Positions 23,443-33,574 of a stretch of 64,000 bases of DNA are shown here, piece by piece. Origin of the DNA: Smittia aterrima (taxonomy: Eukaryota > Arthropoda > Insecta > Diptera > Chironomidae); NCBI GenBank assembly GCA_033063855.1, contig CP093829.1, forward strand, positions 9,496,243 to 9,560,242, in the 5' to 3' direction. A program made the position numbers and the translations under genes. Under the pieces are notes generated by a model, which was not told the origin of the DNA, ran no database searches, and saw only the letters and a program-made list of their open reading frames with translations. Each line of letters opens with the position of its first letter. The stretch's first letter is position 1.

Positions 23443-24057
23443 CAGTGTGGATGGGCCTGGGGCCAAAGGTGCCGAAACAGGCCCATATTCGGTCTTGGTC
23501 GGGGCCTAGGCCCCTCAAAGGCCCCTCACATCGGGGCCCAGCCGGGGCCCAGGCCCCACCTAGGCCCCAGTGTCCGGGGCCGACCCGGGGCCGAGGCCCC
23601 AGCCAGGCCCCAGTAGTCGGGGCCGACCCGGGGCCGTGGCCCCACTCAGGCCCCAGTGACCGGGGCCCAGCCGGGGCCGGGCCCCTCATAGGCCCACGAC
23701 TCAGGGGCCGTGCTGGGGCCGATTTTAATTTTTTTTTTCTTTTTCAGTTTTTTTCTTTTTTTTCTCATTTTTTTAAATTATTTTTAAAAAATTTAAATTG
23801 GCCCCAGTACGGCCCCTGAGTCGTGGGCCTATGAGGGGCCCGGCCCCGGCTGGGCCCCGGTCACTGGGGCCTGAGTGGGGCCTCGGCCCCGGGTCGGCCC
23901 CGACTACTGGGGCCTGGCTGGGGCCTCGGCCCCGGGTCGGCCCCGGACACTGGGGCCTAGGTGGGGCCTGGGCCCCGGCTGGGCCCCGATGTGGGGGGGC
24001 CTTTGAGGGGCCTGGGCCCCAACCAAGACCCCTCCAATGGGCCGCCCATCTACACTG
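23443..24057. mobile_element. GC-rich foldback element with 8-bp target-site duplication
   Basis: A 615-bp palindrome in AT-rich surroundings. The ends read CAGTGTGGATGGGC and its inverted partner GCCCATCTACACTG, flanked on both sides by the perfect 8-bp duplication TTAATTGA (23435-23442 and 24058-24065). Each arm of about 270 bases consists of GGGGCC/GGCCCC-rich units repeating at roughly 43 bases, such as GGGGCCGACCCGGGGCC. A loop of about 80 bases, nearly all A/T, separates the arms. The 8-bp duplication and the CAGTG start fit the hAT superfamily. It encodes no transposase and would depend on one elsewhere. Open frames across it (Gly/Pro/Arg-rich) are artefacts of composition. Confidence 0.85.
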
Positions 24058-24065
24058 TTAATTGA

Positions 24066-24439
24066 GTGTTCAGATGGTTGAATTTTTTCGAGTATTAGTA
24101 TTAAAAAATAAATTGACTAATCTAGTTTAGATATGATGTTAAAAAAAAATTAAGCTGAAGTCATTTCGCGATAAATTAAGTTTTAGTGCGGACTCAAACT
24201 TAGACCAACGGAAACCACTCTTCGACCAGAATTGACTCAAGCTTCATCTTTTTGAATTTTATACGAAACGGTTTTTTTTCGACGAAAACGAAAATCCTCA
24301 ACAAAAAATAAAATTATTCAAAGTTTAACTTAATTCGGCAGTGTCAGTGAACTAAATTAGAAGAAATTGCGATTGTTGAGTTGCATAAGTGAAAACAAAT
24401 CATCAGTTGGTTCCAGAAACTTCGGAAAGGTGAGAAACG
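24066..24439. other. Non-coding interval
   Basis: No gene seen. It begins with a block (near 24097) also found near 19680. The segment ACCACTCTTCGACC near 24209 is inverted as GGTCGAAGAGTGGT near 24799, so further small foldback structure extends around the right arm of the large inverted repeat. Confidence 0.45.
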
Positions 24440-24775
24440 AGAAATTCTAATTAACTTTGAAAAATATTTTCTTTGTTTACATTCTAAGTGAGAAGGAAGT
24501 CGGACGGAAATTCAAGAAAATCAGCGGAAAAGCGGAGCGGACTGGATGATGATTGTTAGTGAATTCTGAAATAATAGGACCTGAAAATGAGTGAGGAAGC
24601 AAAATAATTCGACGATCCGCAAAAGATTTTATACGAAAAACTTTGTGATTTTTTCTCGCGTACTTTAACTAACCAAATGGTAAAAGGGCTTTCCAAGATA
24701 TGTAGACAATTTATTGAGCTACCTAAAAATAATTTTTCTCGATAATATTTTTTAAGAAAACATGAAATGAATCAA
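24440..24775 (-). repeat. Right arm of a large inverted repeat
   Basis: Reverse complement of 20102-20435. Landmarks include GTGAGAAGGAAGTCGGACGG, GATATGTAGACAATTTATTG and GAAAACATGAAATGAATCAA. See the left arm for context. Confidence 0.75.
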
Positions 24776-24924
24776 CTTTTTGTGAAGCACTTCAAATTTG
24801 GTCGAAGAGTGGTTTCGTCTATGAATGGTTTACTCTACCAAAAACAAATAATTTTTTTAAGAATTATTTTCTTTTATTCGGCTTGTATTGGCTCTTTTAA
24901 TTTTTCTTTGAATATTTGAAGTTG

Positions 24925-25390
24925 ATATCCATATTTTATTCTACTCTATTTCATTACCTCAAGCTGGGAATTTTCCATAATAAGGATTCTGGTAGAAATT
25001 TTGAAAACCTTATTTGATGAATCGCTCGACATAAACAAAGGTTAAAACAGCTGACAAGCAACACAATAGTCATTTAACAGTCAAGAAACTTATTCGAATA
25101 TCTATCGTTCAGTTCAAAGATGCTTAAGAAGAAAGTTTCGTCTGAAAAGTGTAGAGAGGTAAAATCCTGATTCAAGAGAGCTGATGGAACATTCATATAA
25201 CTGTCTTGTTTGTCTCAAGCAAATCTCGTCTAGATTTTGGTGAGAAAATGCTTTGAATCAAACGTTCGCCACATTTTTCGAATCTTCGCCACATTTTCTT
25301 ATAAGAATTCGAGTGAAATAAACAGAAAAAAAGGAAAACTTTTTCATCGTTTGTTCATTTCGTTCTCAACATTCGAAGAGGTAACATCAA
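24925..25390 (+). repeat. Duplicated upstream region of paralogue 4
   Basis: Direct counterpart of 20560-20990, with small indels. It contains the promoter block at 25298 and leads into the 5'UTR intron of paralogue 4. Confidence 0.7.
25298..25323 (+). promoter_or_regulatory. Conserved proximal promoter block of F-box copy 4
   Basis: CTTATAAGAATTCGAGTG followed by AAATAAAC, the same as in paralogue 3. It lies about 80 bases upstream of the 5'UTR donor at 25381. Confidence 0.45.
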
Positions 25391-25463
25391 CTGCTCGCAT
25401 TATTTTTCCTTCTAAAATTTTTTATTCGAATTCTATTTTTCTTTTTAGATAAAGATAAAGATT

Positions 25464-26939
25464 ATGGAGAAAAACCTATCACCGATCTCAATTGTTGATA
25501 GCAAGGCAGAGGATGGAACAAAAGCCGAAGATTTGAGTGAAAAGCTAAACAATTTAAGCGTCAAAGTATCTGAGCTGACGAACATAGATCCATTGGAATA
25601 TTTCTCACGTTTTCTGGGCATTCCTGAGATGATCTTTAAGCATTTGAACGGCAAAGCTTTGATAATGGCTTCTGAAGTCAGTCCAAGTTATTACAACTTC
25701 ATCGCGTCGTCGAAAGTTCTTATGAAGAAAATTCAAATGGTTTTTGATCGAGATATTGATTTAAACGGCGAAGATTTTGTTAGGATTCCAAGAAGTCCAA
25801 CCTTTCACGATTACGACTTTCTCGCTTCGACGACAGATCTTATGGAAATTGAAGTTGTTTTTAATGATAAAAGTGCGACCCAGTTGGAAGATTTCGATTT
25901 GCTGAAGAACAGCTCAAGACTGTATCAGAATATTAAAATCCGACGATGGAAAGTGAAAATTGAAGATGGAAATGGAAATCGTAGAGAAGTCGGCGACTAC
26001 TTGACCGATTCAGAACTTGATTTCTTTTGTAGTAAGGCTCACGAATGGAAAAATGTTTCACTCGAAAACGTTTATTTTAGAAAGAAACTGGATTTGTGGA
26101 GATTTTTATCAGCAATCGAATCATCAGTCGAAAGAATTTTTATCGATGATGATGGCGCCCTTTCATTTGAAGATCCATCTTCAGAGATTGAATCTTTTGC
26201 AGCTTTAAAGTTTCCAAAGCTAAATTACCTTGGAATTATTCCCGAAGCCAACAGTTTTAGTGAAACTTTGATCAGATTTTTGTTAAACTCTGTTGCAATC
26301 GAAGAACTTGATTTAATTGACTTTCATGATATATTCGGTAAAGATATTTTAACAAAAATGCTCGAAAACTTCGATAAATTGAAATATCTCGGATTTAATT
26401 CAAGCTTCATAAATCAAATATTCGAATCTTGGGAAAAGTTTCAATTCAGGCTCAATAGAATAATAATTGATGACATCGAACAGCGTGGTCCTTTTGGCAC
26501 CAACTTTTCGAACTTCCTCAAGTCACAAAGCGATCATCTCGAAAGATTGATGACCAGACTATACTTTGGTGACAGAGAAACTTTTGACGTGATCATGACG
26601 TTACCAAAGTTGGAGAGTCTCACCCTGATGGATTTTGTGGCTTTTTCCGAAAATGAAGTTCCAAAAAAAATATCAACTACAATAACTGAGCTGACATTGT
26701 TTGCATATGCTGGCCCTGTCTATCTAAAATATTTATTAAATTCAATGCCGAAAGTAATTGAACTTAAACTCCAATCAATCGATGAAGAAGATTTTAAAAT
26801 GTTGAAATCAATGAAGAGAAAGTTTGAAATATTGAAAGTTGAAACATTGAAAGGAGTTGACAGAAAGGAATTGGAAGAAATTATGACTGAGAATTATACG
26901 TCGCTAGTAGTAGTTGAGTCAAGTCAATTAATGGTGTAA
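25464..26939 (+). CDS. F-box/LRR-like protein, paralogue 4
   Basis: 491 residues in one coding exon after a 68-bp 5'UTR intron (25381-25448). The F-box-like segment lies near residues 50-95 (DPLEYFSRFLGIPEMIFKHL, SEVSPSYYNFIASS). The conserved block EIEVVFNDKSATQLEDFDLL and the motif HEWKNVSLENVYFRKKLDLW follow. Irregular leucine-rich units and a conserved tail (SMKRKFEILKVETLKGVD) complete it. The final residues (VVVESSQLMV) are unique to this copy. The leucine-rich part mixes features of copy 1 (FIDDDGALSFEDPSSEIESF) and copy 3 (LIRFLLNSVAIEELDLIDF), which suggests past gene conversion. The role is inferred as an SCF substrate adaptor. Confidence 0.8.
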   Translation: MEKNLSPISIVDSKAEDGTKAEDLSEKLNNLSVKVSELTNIDPLEYFSRFLGIPEMIFKHLNGKALIMASEVSPSYYNFIASSKVLMKKIQMVFDRDIDLNGEDFVRIPRSPTFHDYDFLASTTDLMEIEVVFNDKSATQLEDFDLLKNSSRLYQNIKIRRWKVKIEDGNGNRREVGDYLTDSELDFFCSKAHEWKNVSLENVYFRKKLDLWRFLSAIESSVERIFIDDDGALSFEDPSSEIESFAALKFPKLNYLGIIPEANSFSETLIRFLLNSVAIEELDLIDFHDIFGKDILTKMLENFDKLKYLGFNSSFINQIFESWEKFQFRLNRIIIDDIEQRGPFGTNFSNFLKSQSDHLERLMTRLYFGDRETFDVIMTLPKLESLTLMDFVAFSENEVPKKISTTITELTLFAYAGPVYLKYLLNSMPKVIELKLQSIDEEDFKMLKSMKRKFEILKVETLKGVDRKELEEIMTENYTSLVVVESSQLMV

Positions 26940-28236
26940 AACTTTTTTATTTATTTTTCAAATATTTCAAAAGCAGAAAGAGTTATTTTTCCTTTTAATA
27001 AATATTTTCTTTTATTCGACTTGAGTTGGTTTTTTTTTAATTTTCCTTCGATTATTAGATGACTCATTCGTCGTAAACGTTTTGAGATTCAAAACTCGAA
27101 TTCATCCGGTAAATTACTTAAAGATTATATTCAAACTTCTCGCTGTTTAAGACCAAGCAAACTATTCATTTTGCAAGCTCCCGAAAGCTCTTACTCCAAA
27201 AGTTTTTTATCAACTTTTTTTTTGTAAAAAGCTCTTGTTTGCAGTTCAATAACTTTATGAGTAACAAATCTAGATTCTTCGAGTGAATATCTTTCTGATA
27301 GCTCAAGTGTTCGCTGACATTATCAGTTTAGTCAAAGCTTTTATTGAAGCTTTCATGATTTTCGAATATTTTCTCCAAAGCTTTTCTGTTTCGAAATATA
27401 TTTCGCTCAAGTTATATTTCAACTTCAATTTGTTTTCAAACATTTCCTAAATGACATTAGGTTTATGACAATTTGAAAATAATCTTTTCGATCAAACGAT
27501 TACACGTAACATCCACTGAACTCAATCGGCGTAAATGACGAGACTAATTAAACATCAAACTTGTTGTTGGGAATTTTCATTTCGCAAAATTCTTCTTTGA
27601 AGAAATTTATTTTTGTAATTAATAATAAAAATCTTAAACAAAATTTGTCGAATGCTTTGCAAATGATCAATCCATTTGTCTACTCTCATATCAAAGTTTT
27701 AAAAGCTTAATCTTGACGTATGTGAATCTCTCTTACATAAGTATCAATGTCTTTGATTAAACAATTTGTTACAATGAAATGAAAAGAAAACGATTCACAG
27801 TTCATTGCACAAACGCGTTTACAGCTTCAGCTTGCAGTCATAATATTTGCAACGTTATGCAACTCATTCGGATTATCATTTACGCTTCTTTCATCTCATG
27901 AATTATATTTCTGTGAAAAATTAAGACAATCGCTTTGGTTTGTTTTTTTTTTTCTTAGAAAAGATTTCTCGAATTTCTTTATTTTAAAATCATTTCTTGC
28001 ACAATCAATGATCAACGTTTTATTTTCTTAAACATATAAAAAGAGCATTCAAAGAGGCGCAATAGAATCAATTTTGTCAAAAGAGATTTCAAAGCATTGA
28101 GTTTTCGTTTCCGTGATGAGAAGTTTCGATGTTTATTTTTCAGGTATTTACAATGGTTGATGATGAAGTAGAAGAGACCTTAAGAAAAATTTCGAAGGCC
28201 TGGGATGATTGATGATCATCTCACGTGAAATTGTGT
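26940..28236. other. Non-coding interval
   Basis: AATAAATA near 27000 probably ends the transcript of paralogue 4. The stretch 27330-27400 (TTTTCGAATATTTTCTCC, TCTGTTTCGAAATAT) resembles 17800-17850 upstream of paralogue 2, so it may be the remnant of another family copy. A TATA-like CATATAAAAAG on the plus strand at 28033 precedes only a very short ORF near 28153. I see no gene. Confidence 0.45.
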
Positions 28237-29895
28237 TTAGTAGAAATGTCCGTTCTCGTAATGGCTGGGAACATATTGACCGGATTGATCATAACCGTAG
28301 TCGGAGTAATCGTAGTGTGATGGAGCGTGATGAGCGTATTGAGCAGCTTGCACTGAAAAGAAAAGAATTTAAATAATTGCATAAATATTTTTGCGAGTTT
28401 CATTGGCAAAGCGCTTCGTCACGATCATCGATCCAATTTCTGACAAATTGGCGAATAAGAAATAAAGCAGAAAAAGTAGTTGAGTATGTTGACATGGTGG
28501 CTTAATGACCAGTCATGATTCGATGACTTCATCGCCTCGCGGCCACACATAAACGATTCTCATTTATGTTTCGAACTCTACATCGATTAACCCTCGAGTC
28601 GAAAATCAATTAGGAAGCATTTACGAAACAATCTCACAAGGAAGACTTAAAGTTTTCCCCGCTGGGCTATTAATTATGTTGTAGCAGTTGCACTGACAGT
28701 CATGAGAGAGCCAGAAGAGTGAAATTAAATTCTATGCAAATCTCGAAGTGTCTCTCAAGAAAGGTCGTTCAGCAAACACAATGGTCGACGATGTGTCATT
28801 GGACCACAAACGTCTCTCGGCGGGGCAATAGAATTCCTACGACGAATTTTTGATCGTAAAGTAAAACGTGGGAGAATCACAATTTACTCTGTGCTCGCGC
28901 GCGCGCCAGCGAAGTTTTGATGTGAACTAACCGAAGACTTCGAACAATTGCATGATTTACTGTCGAGCGAGTCGAAATGTCAAGATTGAGCTTCCCTTTT
29001 GTAATTTAAATGGTCGCAACTGATCTTGTTGTTTCTCTCGCTGGATTAACTATTTAGCAACTGCACGTAAAGTTGTTGACCGAAAATGCCAATGAGTTCG
29101 TGAGTGTGTCAAGAAAGTTCAACTTTGATCACGAAGAATCCAAACCAGATTATTTCAGTCACGAAATAAGCTTCTGATTAGATTTACGACTTAATTGCTG
29201 CTTTGAAACTTGAATGACTTCCACGATCTTTTCGATATAAATTTATCAAGATTCCCGCTGTCATCGATTGTTGTTCGAAGCTTGACAATAAACCGCAGCG
29301 ATTTCCGATCAAATGATGCAACGATCTCTTGGCTTTGAAAACTTCAAGTCAATCGCGACCGATGAGTTTGCAGATTGTCTTCCGCAAAATGACATTGAGA
29401 ACGAAGATAAACTTACCAATTGGAGCTGACTTGTAGACGACTTGAGCTGGAGCGTGGTGAACGACTGGAGCAGCGTGAACAACTGGAGCAGCGTGGTGAA
29501 CAACTGGTGCGTGATGAACGACTGGAGCGACGATCTTAGCGTGATGAACAGTTGGAGCAGATTTCGAGACGACAGCTTGGAATCCATGGACATCATCAGC
29601 AGTGTAATCAACAGTTCTGATTGAACCGTCTGGTTCAACGAGCGAGTACTGTCCCTTAACTACTCCACCATCACGAACTTCACTTTGTGACTTGATGTCT
29701 CCAGTGTGATGATCTTGAACTCCATAGTTGAATGAGTATCTTGGATGATCCTAAATATTAAATTCGCCTTTGTTAAACATTTATCAACACTTGAACCTTT
29801 TCATTATCTCTCACATAATAATCAACTGAGTGACCGGGAAGTGCCAACGCACATGACACGAAAGCGAGGGCGAACACAATAACCTTTGATGCCAT
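28237..29895 (-). CDS. RR-2 cuticular protein, 3 exons
   Basis: Exons: complement of 28237-28352, 29417-29750 and 29815-29895, 176 residues, phases consistent. Exon 1 encodes a signal peptide (MASKVIVFALAFVSCALA). The Rebers-Riddiford RR-2 chitin-binding domain covers about residues 28-95 (HPRYSFNYGVQDHHTGDIKS, VRDGGVVKGQYSLVEPDGS, RTVDYTADDVHGF). Repeats rich in Ala, Pro, Val and His follow (VVHHAPVVHHAAPVVHAAPV), then a Tyr-rich C-terminus in exon 3. RR-2 proteins bind chitin and occur mostly in hard cuticle. A TATA box (TATAAATAC, 29992-30000 on the minus strand) lies about 100 bases upstream of the ATG. A related gene starts at 36451; both are transcribed on the same strand. Confidence 0.93.
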
Positions 29896-29991
29896 TTTCA
29901 GATTTATTTATTTTTCTTTTTTTGATATTGTCCAATGTTGTGTCTTACTCGATCGACTGACTTGTACTATTCTCCATTGGGCCTCAGGTTT

Positions 29992-30000
29992 GTATTTATA
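29992..30000 (-). promoter_or_regulatory. TATA box of the RR-2 gene at 28237-29895
   Basis: TATAAATAC on the minus strand, about 100 bases before the ATG. The spacing is suitable for a short 5'UTR, as is usual for cuticular protein genes. Confidence 0.6.
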
Positions 30001-32890
30001 TCGAAACGCTGACGATTTTTTTCGCTTTGGTTTGGGATGAAAATTTTCATGAGAAACTCACATTGAGAAAAACTTTGTGTGCTTCTCATTTTTTGTTGTT
30101 GTTCGGTTTCGCTTTTGTTTTCATTCGTGTGTTTGGGAAGGAAAAACTCGAAGCGGAGTATTGATGCAAGACATAATAATAGGCGTAGGGAAGGAACCGA
30201 GTCTGAGTACGAGTTGGTGGGGAAGCAGAACGATCGTGGTCTCTTTTTTTTCGTCTTTGCTTTGAGAGAGGTCAATGCGGTTTTGATATTGTGTGAATGT
30301 GAGTAATGAAAACGCGATTTGCTATCTTAATTTCATATTCTTTCGGCTGTAAGCTTTACGATAAATCGCTAAACGGAACAAAGTGTACAACACGCGGGTT
30401 AAGTTGCAAACAAATTGCGTTGGTGTCTGAACAAAGTCAATCAAATCAAAATAAAAAATGAAATAAAAACCGAAAGTTCTTGAATGAGGAAAACATTTGT
30501 TCTTTTGGGTGAAGGTTTGTCCAGTAACATTAGTAATGACTCATTGTTCACACCCTAATAATCCGGATACCCAAAACTTAATTCGATCGATCATAAAATT
30601 CTTTAATTGAGAGACAATTTCAAAATATCATTTCGTTAAAATTTGATTACATCGACGATTGAGCACCACTCGCTGAGCTTATTAGCGATTAGGTCATGAT
30701 GCGAGATCGTTATCGTTTGCTTTGGCTTATTTTCTCTGTCTGCAAAATGTTCGATTATTCAATTTTAGATTTGCAACAATCGATCGAACAAGGCAAATGT
30801 TCCGACCTCAACAGAGAGCCATTAACCGACTTTGAGTGTCAAATTCAATTATGTTTCGATGGTCGGAATTGCTCGAGTGCTAATTGAAGAACAAAGTCAA
30901 CAAAGGAATTTGAATTGTAGCCGATTGAACTCTCGCAAATCGATTTCGCATGCTGCTTGATCGAGTAGCTAACTAAGTATTTTGATATAGCACGCAGCAC
31001 ATTTGAAACGGCTAGTCAACAATCGAAAATGATTTAAAGGATGGAAATTGAATTAGTCGTGGATCGGGAGTGGCTTTTGGAGTCGAAAACTTTATCTTAA
31101 AGTTGAACAAATAATTTGTCAGAGAGTGTAGGCAAATCTCTGCATTTCCTGAAATAAAAATGTTATAATAAACAAAAATAAAAATGTTAGAACATCTTCA
31201 ATCTCCTCCTCCACGAGTTACAACAAAAGCCAATTGAGTTGTGCGAACAGCAAACACAAATCTCAAATGTATTAAGAACAAAGTCGTGAAATGGTCGTTT
31301 AATGAACATGAGTGTCCATTGTCGTAAAGTTCAAGCTGTGCAGAATGGAAAGACTTGACATCCAAACAACAATTTCTCACGCGCGACGTTGTCGAGCAAT
31401 TTTTAAACTTGTCACTTGACCTTCGAAGACGCTGATGCAAATCAGAGCGAAGGTTGGTTCTCAAAACAATCGAAGCTTAATGCATTTTTTATGCAACGTA
31501 ACATCTCATCAGCCATAAGCGATACCCGCAATCCATCATTGTTTCTGACCTGATGAAATCCCAGAAAATTATGCTGCACTCGAATTAATTGCACAGTGAG
31601 CTGCAGTGCCAATTAAATCTGCAAACTTCTCACCGCTACAAGAAAAGAAGCTTCAATAAGCTTGAGACGAAAACCAACAGAATGTGCAACATCGAATTAA
31701 CGTTTCGTTTGTTTGTATTTCTTTTATTTTCGGGCTCTTGAACAGCTGAGAAGAGAGAGAGACAAAAGAAAAAAAAAACATGAAATTAGGTTATTCAGAG
31801 TTAATCAGAGTCATTTGCTTGTGATCAAAATATTCGCACACTGCGTTGAAGTCAAACTTTGCTTCTCGTGGTTGACATGCAGCTGAGAAGGTCATTCGAT
31901 GAAATTAAACTTTTCTTTGCTTAGACACTTTGAGCAAAATTGCGAAAGGCGAGCGTCGTGTGTTGAACAGCTTGAAACACTTCATGGAAGAATAATTACT
32001 GCTCGTTGCTGCTATGAATCTACATCGAATTGCGTATACCATGTCAATCATTGTTAGGCGCATGGTTCCAGCTTTAATTTAAATAAACATTATTATTAAA
32101 TCGCCGCGAGAGCAGCAGCCAAGTGTTGAGGCATGAAAATTATTTCAATTTCAATGTCAATAATTTCTTTGGAATTTCTGCTTTGTCGTTTTTCGTTGCG
32201 CCATCGCGAAGCATTGCACGAGAAATCCGAGTTCCGATAAGTTTCCGTGTGACTTTAATTAATCGGCTGTAAACCAGATTAATGACTTAGCAAATGGGGA
32301 TTATTAGCTGGCGATTTGCCAACATCGATTGCTCCCAGAAACATTAGCTCGGCTACCTTCGAAATCCGACGCATTCCATTCATTAAACGATTTCGTTTCC
32401 TTCTTCGAACTTCATTCTTTTGCGAGAGCTTCAAATTTCCAAATGTCTCCGGCCAATTAAATATTTGATTGAGACATTTTTTTTAAAGCTCGCAAAGTCA
32501 AAGCTCATGCAGCGTCAAGCAAATTGTAATTTTCCGCTTGACGAGTTTGTTGTGACATTCATTTTATCATGAACTTATTAAGTCATTTGATGGTTTGCAA
32601 TTTCTTTAAACTTCAATCAGATTATTATTAAAGTTTAATTAACTTCGCTGTGACCATTTCGCAATATTTTTCTTTCATTTCAGAACATGCGCAGTTCGAC
32701 CCTTTTACGAAAGCTTTTTGTGATTAATTGTCCGCGGAATTAGATCTGACGTTGCCCGAGATTAATTTAAATCCACGAAAATAACTTTTTTAAGCACAGA
32801 AAAACTTTTTATTTCTTCACAATTTCACATTGACTAGACATAAATGGAAGCCCAGAAAATTATTTCACTTGCGTACGAACGAAAAATATC
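30001..32890. other. Non-coding interval
   Basis: About 2.9 kb between the cuticular gene and the Fer3-type gene. No ORF with domain-like content was found on either strand. It may hold regulatory DNA for the bHLH gene; that is inference from position only. Confidence 0.45.
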
Positions 32891-33574
32891 TTAATCGAAT
32901 CTCAGATGTTGTTGTTGAATTTGCAAGTGATGATGATGGTGATTGTAATGAGTCGTTGAAAATAAATTTGGTGAACTTGGTTGGCCTGTCAGCAACTCCG
33001 ACATGAACTGAATGTAAGTTATTGCGAGTCGAAGGGTCTCGATTCTTGATAATCTCTTCTCGTAAGCGAATGTTGGAACTTTACGGCGAAGCTTGTCGAA
33101 CGCTAAAGATTGATCGTGAATGTTTAGGTTGAAATTTGACATGAATTGAACTTCTCACCTTCGTTTAGGTTGAACATTCGTCGTCGCTCGCGGATATTCG
33201 CGGCTCGCCTTTGAGCCATCGACGCCACGCGACGACGAGTTTTCTTAGTCGCTGCTGATGTTGAAGGGTTTGATGAGGAATTGGAAGGAGTTAAAGCTGT
33301 TCTCGGCGATGAAAGTCGTTGTGAGACGAAATTTCCGACTTGGCTTCGCGGCCAAATTGCTAAAGAAATAAAAAGATATTGAAATTCTCGACTTTTCTTT
33401 TAACTTTCTCACAAATTTCTTACCAAGATCTTGAAATCCAATTATGTCATTGTACGATGCAGCCCCTTCTTGGTTCCAAACCTGAGGAAATGGAACTTCA
33501 GACGAGTTATAAACTGCACCAGAATTCGGCGGTAAATGATTACCATTCCAGTTTTCGCCTGCAAAATGTGTCAT
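32891..33574 (-). CDS. Fer3: Fer3-type bHLH transcription factor, 3 exons
   Basis: Exons: complement of 32891-33102, 33159-33359 and 33424-33574, 187 residues, with introns of 56 and 64 bp and consistent phase. The bHLH domain is at about 100-152. Its basic region is QRRAANIRERRRMFNLNEA, helix 1 and loop run FDKLRRKVPTFAYEKRLS, and helix 2 is RIETLRLAITYIQFMSELL. This matches the Fer3/FERD3L subgroup of atonal-related class II factors, which bind E-boxes as heterodimers with Daughterless/E proteins in neural and other tissues. The intron inside the bHLH, after NLNE, is supported by clear GTGAGA and TTTAG sites. The C-terminus has a His/Gln tract (YNHHHHHLQIQQQHL). The first ATG in the open exon was taken as start; a longer 5' end is not excluded. 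Confidence 0.9.

Noticed and set aside
23435..24061. Gly/Pro/Arg-rich open frames on both strands, up to 126 codons
   Set aside because: They lie wholly in the GC-rich foldback element. Open frames arise because its GGGGCC units lack A/T-rich stop codons, and the frames mirror each other across the palindrome.
29309..29638. 109-codon minus-strand ORF in another frame over the cuticular exon
   Set aside because: The correct frame gives a perfect RR-2 domain with phase-consistent exons; this frame is Leu/Ser-rich shadow sequence.
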